A stretch of DNA of 64,000 bases, taken from assembly GCF_904846225.1 (NCBI RefSeq), contig NZ_CAJGZJ010000015.1, positions 1-64,000 of the forward strand, read 5' to 3'. A program made the position numbers and the translations under genes. The DNA comes from Psychrobacter immobilis (GTDB lineage: Bacteria > Pseudomonadota > Gammaproteobacteria > Pseudomonadales > Moraxellaceae). Positions 17,673 through 25,887 of the stretch are shown in pieces. The notes under the pieces are model-generated. The model was not told the DNA's origin. It made no database searches and worked only from the letters and a program-made list of their open reading frames with translations. The number at the start of each line of letters is the position of its first letter. Position 1 is the stretch's first letter.

Positions 17673-19295
17673 TTATTCTGATAAGTCAGACATTTGGACT
17701 GCGGCAGGCATCAAGCTATCTGGTTGAATTTTTTTGACATCATACAAGTCATCTAAAAAACTCTGCTGCCAAGCCTGTAAGTTATCTTGCTGTAGTCCTT
17801 GCAGTAACGATTGATAGCGCGATTGCCGCTCACCTAATGGCATCGTCAAAGCAATAGTTAAACCCTCTGTCATACTTTTTGGTTGATGTGGATCAATCAT
17901 GACCGCAGCTTGCATTTGCTCGGCTGCCCCAGCATAGCGTGAGAGCAATAACACGCCAGGATTATCAGGATTTTGAGCGGCGATATATTCTTTGGCAACT
18001 AGATTCATACCGTCTTTAAGCGAATTGACCCAACCAATATCACTCTGCCAAAACTTCATCATCAATGTCTCGTGGCTTATGACGCTTTCGCAATAGCTAA
18101 TAGCCTGCCAATTATCCATACACTCGCTCTTTGTCTCGCCCTTTATATAGTCATGAGTTAAAAACTGCTGATTAATATCAGTAACAGCGGTCTTAACCTC
18201 ATGATAAAGTCGTTGATAAGCAGGTAAATCTAAGCGACTAGGACAGGCAATTTGTAGTAATTTCAGCTGATTCTGGTATGACGGATTGTGCTGTAAAAAG
18301 TCGCGATATGCCGAAAAACGCTTTAACAATCCTTTCGAATAATCAATCCTATCCACCGCAATAATCTGTTGGGCTGTAGATTTTATGAACTTTTTATTTT
18401 GATTAGGCTTAGCGGATGGTAATGAGCATTGCGAATGCAAATGGCTAACCTGCTGTTGGATTTTTTCCACATTCACACCGATTGGATAAGCACCAATCAT
18501 TAAAAGGTGTTGAGGTTTTAAATTTAGATCGAGTATCAATTGCCCGCTCAATGACGTAAGGGATCTAGCAAAGTTTTGCCTCATGTATAAATTACTTATT
18601 GGCGGGTTTCCTAAAAGACGATCCTTTATAAGATAATCTTTTAAATAATACTGGAAGACGCCAAGGCAGTTTGCTCTACCTTGCTGAGTTTGAGTACCCA
18701 GTACATCATAATGAGCAAGATGTTTAGTGAGTTCACAGCTGTTATCAAGCTGTTGCCAGAATGGCAATGAGACAAATGGAATGTGCAGAAAAAACCCGAT
18801 GCGATTGCGAATACCTAACTGCCTACAATGATACGCCACACTTAAAAAATGATAATCATGTACCCAAATCACATCATCAGGCTCAATAATCTTTTTTAAC
18901 TGTTTGGCAAAAAGACGGTTTACCGCTTGATAGCCTGCATAATACTCTGGCTCTTGATAAATTAAATCAACTCGCTCATGCATTAATGGCCACAGTACAT
19001 TATTAGCAAATCCGCAGTAAAAATGCTGATACTGCTCAGTAGTAAGCGCAGTGGTCATATAAGTGATGAACGTATCCGCAAACGGTGCGTCAGCGTCGGC
19101 TAAAGCCGTTTGTTTACTACTGCTAAATTCATTGTCATAACCATTATTACAGCTATCGACAATTTCACCATTCCATCCCATCCAAATGACTGATTTTCCA
19201 ACCAATACATCTTCTAACGCTATCGCTAGGCCACCTGCCATTGGGTTGTTATCAGGCATTTTAACTCGATTAGACAAGACGATTAATCGGCTCAT
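17673..19295 (-). CDS. otsA: Trehalose-6-phosphate synthase
   Basis: GT20 enzyme that makes trehalose 6-phosphate from UDP-glucose and glucose 6-phosphate in the cytoplasm. Visible signatures are LSNRVKMPDNNPMAGGLAIAL at the N-terminus, WVHDYHFLSVAYHCRQ, RIGFFLHIPFV, AVDRIDYSKGLLKRF, and the C-terminal GMNLVAKEYIAAQ. At 540 residues it is longer than the E. coli enzyme by about 65. It overlaps otsB by four bases (ATGA), with GAGG before its ATG. The product probably serves as an osmo- or cryoprotectant and may also feed the downstream cassette. Confidence 0.95.
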   Translation of the reverse strand: MSRLIVLSNRVKMPDNNPMAGGLAIALEDVLVGKSVIWMGWNGEIVDSCNNGYDNEFSSSKQTALADADAPFADTFITYMTTALTTEQYQHFYCGFANNVLWPLMHERVDLIYQEPEYYAGYQAVNRLFAKQLKKIIEPDDVIWVHDYHFLSVAYHCRQLGIRNRIGFFLHIPFVSLPFWQQLDNSCELTKHLAHYDVLGTQTQQGRANCLGVFQYYLKDYLIKDRLLGNPPISNLYMRQNFARSLTSLSGQLILDLNLKPQHLLMIGAYPIGVNVEKIQQQVSHLHSQCSLPSAKPNQNKKFIKSTAQQIIAVDRIDYSKGLLKRFSAYRDFLQHNPSYQNQLKLLQIACPSRLDLPAYQRLYHEVKTAVTDINQQFLTHDYIKGETKSECMDNWQAISYCESVISHETLMMKFWQSDIGWVNSLKDGMNLVAKEYIAAQNPDNPGVLLLSRYAGAAEQMQAAVMIDPHQPKSMTEGLTIALTMPLGERQSRYQSLLQGLQQDNLQAWQQSFLDDLYDVKKIQPDSLMPAAVQMSDLSE

Positions 19296-20170
19296 ATTAC
19301 GCGCCTCATTTTTTTTACTAGCGCATTATGTTCTTGGCAAAAAACTAAAAAACTGCTCAGCAAGATAGTCACCTCATGAATATTACGTACATAGTAATGA
19401 GCATGCGTGGGCTCACTACCGACCTTGATACCCATCCCTTTTACTAGCTGCTGGTAATCTTCTACTGATTTACTTTCACCTTGTACCGCCATAAATCCGG
19501 CTTCATCAGTAAGATCATCACCCATAAAAATAGGCCAAATATCGTCGCCATTTTGCATATGTTTTAACAAGGTTAGAATGGCTGTGCCTTTATTTACTCC
19601 CTTTGGCACCACCTCCCAAACATATTTACCGGACTTCAATGTCCAGTTAGTATGACTTTTTAAGGTTTCTGTCATGATGGCATAAGCCGCATCAGCCAAA
19701 GCAGGATTTTGGCGGAAATGGAGGGCGACAGAATAGGGTTTAGTTTCTACGATGAAATCATCAAAAGGAATACAAGTTTGGATAATAGCTTGCTTTATTA
19801 CAGCAAGTTCAATGGTGTCAACAGATGCAACGTTTGTTTCATTATTATCGCTACCATCATCGAAGGCTATCTCTAGTCCATGTGTCGCAGCAATTGGCAA
19901 GCTTAGAGGCGACAGCATTTGCCTTGCTTCAGCCAGACTGCGTCCTGTCACGACAGCGATTTTTACACCATGGCTTTGTATTTTTTGTAAAAGTATTAAG
20001 GTTGGATTTGGGATAATGCTGTTTTTAGGATTCAATGTGAAATCGGCCAACGTGCCATCTATATCTAGAAACAGACAATAGTCTTGCTGATGGGATAAGT
20101 AGTCCCCAAAGTTTTTTGGCGGAATATAGATAGGTGGCCTATTTATAATGATGCTTCTTCCTGAAGTCAC
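19292..20170 (-). CDS. otsB: Trehalose-6-phosphate phosphatase
   Basis: A HAD-superfamily phosphatase that removes phosphate from trehalose 6-phosphate. Motif I is LFLDIDGTLADF (nucleophile and general acid aspartates), VVTGRS is motif II, and IFMGDDLTDEAGF is motif IV. At 292 residues it has the usual length plus a 30-residue head. The start is GTG at 20170, with AAAGGGA eight bases upstream. It is the first gene of a six-gene operon reaching to 14224. Confidence 0.95.
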   Translation of the reverse strand: MTSGRSIIINRPPIYIPPKNFGDYLSHQQDYCLFLDIDGTLADFTLNPKNSIIPNPTLILLQKIQSHGVKIAVVTGRSLAEARQMLSPLSLPIAATHGLEIAFDDGSDNNETNVASVDTIELAVIKQAIIQTCIPFDDFIVETKPYSVALHFRQNPALADAAYAIMTETLKSHTNWTLKSGKYVWEVVPKGVNKGTAILTLLKHMQNGDDIWPIFMGDDLTDEAGFMAVQGESKSVEDYQQLVKGMGIKVGSEPTHAHYYVRNIHEVTILLSSFLVFCQEHNALVKKMRRVI

Positions 20171-20601
20171 GTTTATTCCCTTTTAGTGAAGCGCCATATT
20201 TAGGTCAAATACCTCCTGCATTCGAAATTATTTGCCCATTAAAAGCTGTTGCAGTTTTTAATATGGCTTTAATATTGACCTATAGGAAAACCAATACTAA
20301 GTAATTGAATCTAATAAGAAGTGTGCCATAGTCCCAAACAAAATCTAGTGACTAGATTGTGCTATTTGACGTGTGTTCTGTAACTCATTATCGACATTTT
20401 ATTAACCGTTTCAGTCTAGGCATCAAATTTTGCACTATAAGTTCTTATTTTTTTAATTATAGCAAACTTTTTTTAAAATCAATATCTTACCAATTTTAGA
20501 TGTGTAATTTCTTCAACATAGCTTACTGACTGATCATATCGCTACAGCGAATAACATCTTGATGTATAATATGGTTACAAAATTAAATAATGGGTGAAGG
20601 T
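20171..20601. other. Divergent intergenic region between otsB and a methyltransferase gene
   Basis: About 430 bp without a gene. A hairpin with 11-bp arms, one mismatch and a three-base loop lies at 20238-20262 in the otsB leader. Promoters for both directions must lie here, but none stands out clearly. Confidence 0.45.
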
Positions 20602-21363
20602 ATGAAAGATTTAGATTTTAAGGACCATTTCTCTAAAGGTTCTGAGGGCTATGCAACCTACCGTCCTTCATACACTCTTGATTTAGTGAATGAGCTTGCT
20701 GATTTATGCCCTACTCAAAACCGGGTTCTGGATTGCGGTTGTGGTACAGGACAGCTTTCTGTGCTATTAGCCGAAAGATTTAAAGAGGTGATTGCTACTG
20801 ATGCAAGCTCAGCTCAAATAGCCAAAGCCCAAAAAAAAGATAATGTGATCTATCAAACAGCTTTGGCTGAACAAAGCGGATTGGCTGATGAGTCGGTTGA
20901 TTTGATTACCGTCGCTCAAGCGGCCCACTGGTTAGACTTAGATAAGTTCTATCAAGAAGTAGAGCGTATTGCTCGACCTAACGGCATTTTGGCCTTAATT
21001 ACCTATGGTGTTTTGCATGTAGAAGGTGCAATTGATGCCCTCATTCAACAGTTCTATTATCAAACTATTGGTCCATATTGGCCAGCTGAACGACAGCATG
21101 TAGAAGATGGTTATCAAAGCTTACCTTTCCCATTTACAGAGATCAAAGTGCCTGCTGTCAATATGGAGGAGTCTTGGAATTTAGATGAACTGCTTGGTTA
21201 TTTTAATACTTGGTCAGCAGTCAAAGAAGCTGAAAAGGTACTGAGCTTTAATCCAGTGGATCAGCTTCGAATAGTTTTGTTACCTGAATGGGGAAATCCT
21301 GACAGCAAGAAAAGAATTACTTGGCCTTTATCAATTCGGGCTGGCAAAGTAAAGGTTCAATAA
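20602..21363 (+). CDS. Class I SAM-dependent methyltransferase
   Basis: A soluble methyltransferase of about 253 residues. Motif I is VLDCGCGTGQLSVLLAERF, IATDASSAQI is motif II, and LADESVDLITVAQAAHWLDLDKFY is the motif IV region typical of the small-molecule methyltransferase group near trans-aconitate methyltransferase. The ATG at 20602 is favoured because GGGTGAAGG lies just before it; the ATG at 20590 has no ribosome site and adds four residues. It is not in an operon. The substrate is unknown. Confidence 0.8.
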   Translation: MKDLDFKDHFSKGSEGYATYRPSYTLDLVNELADLCPTQNRVLDCGCGTGQLSVLLAERFKEVIATDASSAQIAKAQKKDNVIYQTALAEQSGLADESVDLITVAQAAHWLDLDKFYQEVERIARPNGILALITYGVLHVEGAIDALIQQFYYQTIGPYWPAERQHVEDGYQSLPFPFTEIKVPAVNMEESWNLDELLGYFNTWSAVKEAEKVLSFNPVDQLRIVLLPEWGNPDSKKRITWPLSIRAGKVKVQ

Positions 21364-21416
21364 ATTTAGGGAAATATAGTCAAAACATCCTAAAAACGCT
21401 ACGTTACTGCTGATAT

Positions 21417-21455
21417 CAATTTTTTGCAGCCTCTGTCTGCGCAGGCACAGCAAAC
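21417..21455. repeat. Repeat fragment with AGCCTCTGTCTGCG core
   Basis: This segment is an inverted counterpart of the segment at 26780-26824 (GCTGTACCTTCGCAGACAGA and following). It marks the break point next to the GNAT fragment. Confidence 0.55.
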
Positions 21456-21617
21456 CAAGATGCTGTGATTGAATTAACAACGTTTGATGATAACCCAGCC
21501 AAACACCTGTATGACAAGCTAGGATTTAAAGTGATTGTAAGAAACGGCGCTATAATTAAGATGAAAAAAATGCCTAAACAATCTTTGCAACCGATCACTG
21601 ATGTGTCGACCCGTTAA
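21441..21617 (+). pseudogene. C-terminal fragment of a GNAT acetyltransferase gene
   Basis: The plus frame reads AVIELTTFDDNPAKHLYDKL, then GFKVIVRNGAIIKMKK before a TAA at 21615. This is the typical end of a GNAT protein, but the acetyl-CoA loop and all upstream parts are missing. Its left side abuts a repeat that carries CCTCTGTCTGCG. Its right side runs straight into a relic of the Fic gene, so the last ten or so residues may be foreign. It is a remnant without its own start. Confidence 0.65.
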
Positions 21618-21997
21618 ATCGTCCAACAATAATGGCTGTTGATAATGATAAGTGGCACTTAGCATCATCTCTACTATTGCATCGATCATCTCACGAGTAG
21701 CCACTAGCGTACTGGCATCATCCACATTTAGATGCTACGCAACTGAGTAACGTAATTGCCCATTATTTAAGGTCTAATCCTCTATCTCAGAGGTTTTAAC
21801 GATTTCTAAAGTCACCGCCTCTAACTGTGTTTCGACTAACTTTGCCTTGACATTTAAATCGAATCCTAGCATTAGCAGTTTGCCTAGTAAGCGGCCTTGT
21901 AATAGTCGCACACGGCTAATCAATGTCAGCAGTTTTTATCTGACCATTACCGCTCAGTCCAGTCTTTATTTTTATGAATATAGCTCATATGTCTCAT
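21613..21997 (-). pseudogene. Relic of a Fic gene (5' third)
   Basis: This stretch aligns along its whole length with 4001-4367, the 5' third of the intact Fic gene, in the same orientation. It has many substitutions, small indels and stop codons, and the start region is recognisable near 21997. The HPFxxGNGR region is absent. Similarity continues upstream into the leader (about 21998-22041 against 4368-4445). It is a decayed duplicate that lost its catalytic part. Confidence 0.8.
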
Positions 21998-22041
21998 AAT
22001 TTCCTAAGAATATGCAGAGAATAAGTAATATAGACAATGTA

Positions 22042-22094
22042 TGTAAGATAACCTCATATTATAGATTGATGGTTGACCTACCTTGCATGGTAAA
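22042..22094. repeat. Repeat fragment R2, copy 2
   Basis: Close copy of 12185-12234. It sits between the Fic relic and the GC-richer two-gene insert. The remaining bases to 22294 hold a weak minus-strand frame that I do not accept as a gene. Confidence 0.6.
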
Positions 22095-22294
22095 GAACTA
22101 GTGCTCATTTAAGCACTAATAACTGGTTGATTCTCAAGAAATAATTCGAAAAATATTGAAGAATCCTCTTGGCTTTGGTATGTTTTGAGGTACACTTCTA
22201 TTTCATAGAATGTGAATTCCATCAAGGGTAGTTCGGACCAGTAAAATAAGTACGGTCGATCGAATCCTCGTTTACCCGCAATAAGGAAACCGCC

Positions 22295-22723
22295 ATGATT
22301 AGTGCTGATGGCCGATACTCCGGCACCGCGCTGCACCCGCTGCATGCGTTTTTTCTGGCCGGAATAGTGCCTTTGTTTATCGGAGTCTTACTTAATGATT
22401 ACGCCTATTGGTCCAGCTATGAGCTGCAATGGAAGAACTTCGCTTCCTGGATGCTGATAGGTGCGCTGGTCTTTAACGGTCTGGCTTGGCTTGGCTCGAT
22501 TGTATCTCTGGTTCGCGCTGATAAGCGCATGGGTAAACCAGTTATCTATTTTCTGTTGCTACTGGCGACCTTTGTGCTGGGTATCGTCAACTCGTTCATT
22601 CATGCAAAGGACGTCTGGGCTAGCATGCCAGCTGGGCTTATTATATCCATTATCACTGTCATCCTAGCCTGCATTGCAACCTGGATTGGCCTCGCCAGCT
22701 GGCGTACTGGAGGTGCAAGATGA
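22295..22723 (+). CDS. DUF2231-like membrane protein
   Basis: A 142-residue inner-membrane protein with about four hydrophobic segments. It starts SADGRYSGTALHPLHAFFLAGIVPLF; the HPLH segment is the family mark. AAGGAAACCGCC precedes the ATG. Its stop overlaps the next gene by four bases, and proteins of this type often accompany a sorbosone dehydrogenase-like lipoprotein, as here. Base composition is GC-richer than that of the neighbours, which suggests transfer. The function is unknown; a role in electron transfer or anchoring is conjecture. Confidence 0.75.
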   Translation: MISADGRYSGTALHPLHAFFLAGIVPLFIGVLLNDYAYWSSYELQWKNFASWMLIGALVFNGLAWLGSIVSLVRADKRMGKPVIYFLLLLATFVLGIVNSFIHAKDVWASMPAGLIISIITVILACIATWIGLASWRTGGAR

Positions 22724-24015
22724 AACCACTCAATATCCTATCGATAGTTTTGTTCGCTGCTCTCTTAGGTGCATGTGGCGAAAATAATGTAGACGATGCA
22801 GAACAGTTAGGTGCCAACCCGACCTTGCCTAAAGCTCAACGCGGCCTGATACCCACCTTGAAAATCGCTGAGCCGGCAGGTTGGGGTGATCATAGACCTG
22901 TAGTGCCATCAGGCTATAAAATTACAGCGATTGCCACTGACCTGCAGATTCCGCGGCAGACACTGGTCTTGCCTAATGGCGATATACTGATCGCTGAGGG
23001 CAAGGGCGGCAATGCGCCTAAGCTACGTCCCAAGGACCTCATTGCTGGTTATTTCAAAGGCAAAGGCACGACTGCAGTCAAGAGCGGTAACCGTCTGACT
23101 TTGTTACGAGACAAGGATGGCGATGGCAATTACGAGACACGTACCGTATTCGCCGAGAATCTGAATGCGCCTTATGGCCTTGCGCTAATCAACGGCCAAC
23201 TGTACGTCGCCAATCAGGATGCAGTGGTACAGTTCGATTATCAGCCCGGTCAGACCAAGGCTAGCGGACCGCCACGCAAACTCACCGACCTGCCCAGCAC
23301 AGTCAATCATCACTGGACTAAATCGATGACGGCCAGTCCGGATGGGAAATTCCTGTACGTGGGCATTGGCTCCAATAGCAACATTACTGAAAACGGATTG
23401 GATGTAGAGGCAGATCGCGCCAGAGTTTGGGAGATTGATGCCAAGACTGGCGCTCACCGACCATACGCAACCGGCCTGCGTAATCCAACGGCGTTGGGTA
23501 TTCTGCCCGGCACTGACCAGTTATGGGCAGTCATCAACGAGCGTGACGAGCTCGGTCCACGACTGGTACCCGATTACTTGACCTCGGTTCAAGAAGGTAA
23601 GTTTTATGGTTGGCCCTACAGCTATTGGGGCCAGAATGTAGATCCGCGGGTCAAGCCGCAGCAACCTGATATGGTTGCCGCCGCGATTGCTCCGGACTAC
23701 AGCCTTGGGTCGCACAAAGCTCCTCTAGGCCTGTCATTCTCGACAGCAACCATGGGTGGCAAATTCACAGAAGGTGCCTTCATCGGTGAGCATGGCAGCT
23801 GGAACCGTTCAGACCCAGCGGGTTACGACGTAGTATTCGTCCCATTCAGCAACGGCAAGCCAGCCGGAGACCCAGTTGACTTTGTTACCGGATTCCAAGG
23901 CGAAGATGGCAAGACTTTTGGTCGACCTGTGGGCGTGACAGTGGATCCGAAAGGAGCACTCATCGTTGCCGATGACCTTTCTAATACCATCTGGCGGGTG
24001 ACCCCAACTCGATAG
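22720..24015 (+). CDS. Sorbosone dehydrogenase-like (PQQ-type beta-propeller) lipoprotein
   Basis: A 431-residue exported protein with lipobox LLGAC (lipidated cysteine near residue 19). The rest is a six-bladed propeller of the sorbosone/glucose dehydrogenase superfamily: PRQTLVLPNGDILIAEGKGG, LNAPYGLALINGQLYVAN, ATGLRNPTALGILPGTDQLW, GKFYGWPYSYWGQ, GAFIGEHGSWNRS, FGRPVGVTVDPKGALIVADD. Such proteins may oxidise aldoses or aldehydes with PQQ, but no PQQ biosynthesis genes are seen here. A hand count of 22981-23040 gives about 58% GC, well above neighbours. It is likely acquired together with the DUF2231 gene. Confidence 0.85.
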   Translation: MKPLNILSIVLFAALLGACGENNVDDAEQLGANPTLPKAQRGLIPTLKIAEPAGWGDHRPVVPSGYKITAIATDLQIPRQTLVLPNGDILIAEGKGGNAPKLRPKDLIAGYFKGKGTTAVKSGNRLTLLRDKDGDGNYETRTVFAENLNAPYGLALINGQLYVANQDAVVQFDYQPGQTKASGPPRKLTDLPSTVNHHWTKSMTASPDGKFLYVGIGSNSNITENGLDVEADRARVWEIDAKTGAHRPYATGLRNPTALGILPGTDQLWAVINERDELGPRLVPDYLTSVQEGKFYGWPYSYWGQNVDPRVKPQQPDMVAAAIAPDYSLGSHKAPLGLSFSTATMGGKFTEGAFIGEHGSWNRSDPAGYDVVFVPFSNGKPAGDPVDFVTGFQGEDGKTFGRPVGVTVDPKGALIVADDLSNTIWRVTPTR

Positions 24016-24032
24016 GCAGCATGTAGAAAACC

Positions 24033-24063
24033 TCCTGCGCGGGTTGCTTTAATCCGCGCAGGA
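24033..24063 (+). terminator. Terminator-like hairpin after the sorbosone dehydrogenase gene
   Basis: CCTGCGCGG (24034-24042) pairs perfectly with CCGCGCAGG (24054-24062) around an 11-base loop. AT-rich sequence with a short T-run follows. The GC-rich arms match the composition of the insert. Confidence 0.65.
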
Positions 24064-24084
24064 AATGGGTATTATTTTATAAAA

Positions 24085-24150
24085 TGGATTTTTTTGATGT
24101 AATCGACGCTAGAATAGCGGTAAAAATACGATAAAACTATAGTACCTAAA
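24085..24150. repeat. Repeat fragment R3, copy 2
   Basis: GTAATCGACGCTAGA and flanking bases resemble 12040-12110. It forms the right border of the GC-richer insert, opposite R2 on the left. Confidence 0.45.
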
Positions 24151-24159
24151 TATGTATTG

Positions 24160-25074
24160 TTAATCAGCATAGCAGCAAGGCATATTTTTCCATTGACCGT
24201 TGACCCGCTCTAACAATGCGTCTTTATTCAGATGCAATTGGCGCTTATGGGGATAGCGAGAAGGATAGCCTGATATCGCTTCTAGCGTTTTATCACGCAC
24301 AAACTTTTTGGTTTTTGGTTCATAAAGCCAGTAAACAAAGTTATTATCCTCAATGTCTTTTCCTACCTGTAGCACCAAATCGAGATAGCCATCATAGTTC
24401 ATATCGGCATAATTGGTACTGTAGGCTTGCGCTTTAAAACCCGTTAGCGTTTGTACTAACGCCTTGGTGTCTTTATTGATCACCTCGACTTTGCTAATTG
24501 TCCAACGATGCCAATTTGGATCTTCAAAACCATAGTATTTAAATACAAATTGCGGATAAGCGCCTTGGATATGAATCGCTGGGGTAAAAGTGGTTTTTCG
24601 AGTCGAAGTTTTCGCTTTATTCTCTGGATAGTAAGTCACGCTACCTATCATAGTATTGTTGCGTAGATTAAGCGTGCCAGCGATAGCGTATTCTGGCGGC
24701 GCTTTCAAACCTACCTCAGGATTATAAGATTTCAAAGTGATATCTAGACCTTTTTGAAAGCCTTCAACCGAAACCCCGCCACGCTTTTTTAGATAAAACA
24801 AAGTACCGTGCGGATCCCATACACCTGTATATAAAGTCAGTAAAAATTGACCATCATCAGAGAGCCAATCGCGCTGTACATTAGTCGTGACATCGGTGAT
24901 AGGTTTGATAGCTGATGAGTTATTGCTAGTTGTCGCTGCTTGTATATAGCCGCTACTACTCACTAACATAGTCGCTACCATTAGCCGAGAAGAATAGCGC
25001 TTTACAGTGCTGCTTTGCTTATAGTTGTAATTCTTACAATCAAGCTTTAAATGATCTGTACGAAACTTTAGCAT
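24160..25074 (-). CDS. Exported protein of the XAC2610-like family
   Basis: A protein of 304 residues with an N-terminal basic head and signal-like segment (RLMVATMLVSSSGYIQA, about residues 31-47). The C-terminal half has YADMNYDGYLDLVLQVGKD, an EF-hand-like or FG-GAP-like acidic loop seen in XAC2610-type secreted proteins, followed by NNFVYWLYEPKTKKFVRD. It ends in CCYAD, two adjacent cysteines. AAGGAG lies eight bases before the ATG, which supports this start despite the long head. It stands alone. The function is unknown; calcium binding is plausible. Confidence 0.75.
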   Translation of the reverse strand: MLKFRTDHLKLDCKNYNYKQSSTVKRYSSRLMVATMLVSSSGYIQAATTSNNSSAIKPITDVTTNVQRDWLSDDGQFLLTLYTGVWDPHGTLFYLKKRGGVSVEGFQKGLDITLKSYNPEVGLKAPPEYAIAGTLNLRNNTMIGSVTYYPENKAKTSTRKTTFTPAIHIQGAYPQFVFKYYGFEDPNWHRWTISKVEVINKDTKALVQTLTGFKAQAYSTNYADMNYDGYLDLVLQVGKDIEDNNFVYWLYEPKTKKFVRDKTLEAISGYPSRYPHKRQLHLNKDALLERVNGQWKNMPCCYAD

Positions 25075-25672
25075 AACCTATCTCCTTATATAATAACCCC
25101 TTTATACTTTGTCCCATTTATTGACCGTATTGCTATGTTATTTACAGTATTACAGCTTATTTTCTGTACTTTTATTATCTAGATTATAGGCTTGTTCACT
25201 GATAGATATCATTAATTTAAGTTCCGATTATAGTAGCGATTTATAGCCCTAATTAGATAGTAAAATTGACTTATATTTTAACTTTATCAACCTGTTTAAG
25301 GATAAATCATAAAAACACTAGAACTTTGGATACTAGCTGTAATGGTCAACTAATTTTATGATACTTGATAAGTAATAGGATCAGCATTATTGGACTATGT
25401 ACAAAACTTGCTCGACAACCTCACAGGCTTTAGTGACGCCTAATTTCTCTAACCACGACATTGACATTTGGACTTCTATTTAACGCATCGCCTATAAATT
25501 TAATACGATGCTTTGCTCCTTTAAGCGCTTAAATCTGATATCGTTCACCTAGGCTTAGATGTGTATAGTTTATGGTTACAATCTCGCTTTGGCGGTGGAT
25601 AGAACCTTTGATGCTAGTGCATTTGGGTCTTTTTTTCACCTCTGGTTTGAAACTGCACTTTATTTGTTAATC
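25075..25672. other. Gene-free gap before the first MITE-like element
   Basis: About 600 bp, AT-rich, with no supportable frame, RNA gene or strong hairpin. It includes the promoter of the XAC2610-like gene at its left end. Confidence 0.4.
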
Positions 25673-25846
25673 TAGGGCGTGTCATCATTTAGATTGTGAG
25701 GCTTAAAATGAGATAAATTGCCGTCAAACAAGGAAAATAATGCAGATAATATCGAGATATTAATCAGCTATTTGACGATGTTTGACAAAATTTAGCCATT
25801 TTAAGACCACCAAATGATTAAGTGTGCTAATTGATGACATGCTCTA
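25673..25846. mobile_element. MITE-like element 1 (174 bp)
   Basis: The left end TAGGGCGTGTCATCATTT (25673-25690) is matched in inverted form at 25829-25846 with 15 of 18 positions equal. Both ends carry TA, compatible with a TA target duplication. The interior (GATAAATTGCCGTCAAACAA and following) is shared with element 2. There is no coding capacity. Confidence 0.75.
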
Positions 25847-25887
25847 AGAAACAATAAAAAAAATTGAGACCCTAAAAGGATAATGAC

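Noticed and set aside
22109..22345. Minus-strand frame of 78 codons beside the DUF2231 gene
   Set aside because: Its start lies inside the better supported plus-strand gene, it has no ribosome site, and the residues match no family I know. Its 3' half looks protein-like, so it might be another relic, but this is too weak to list.
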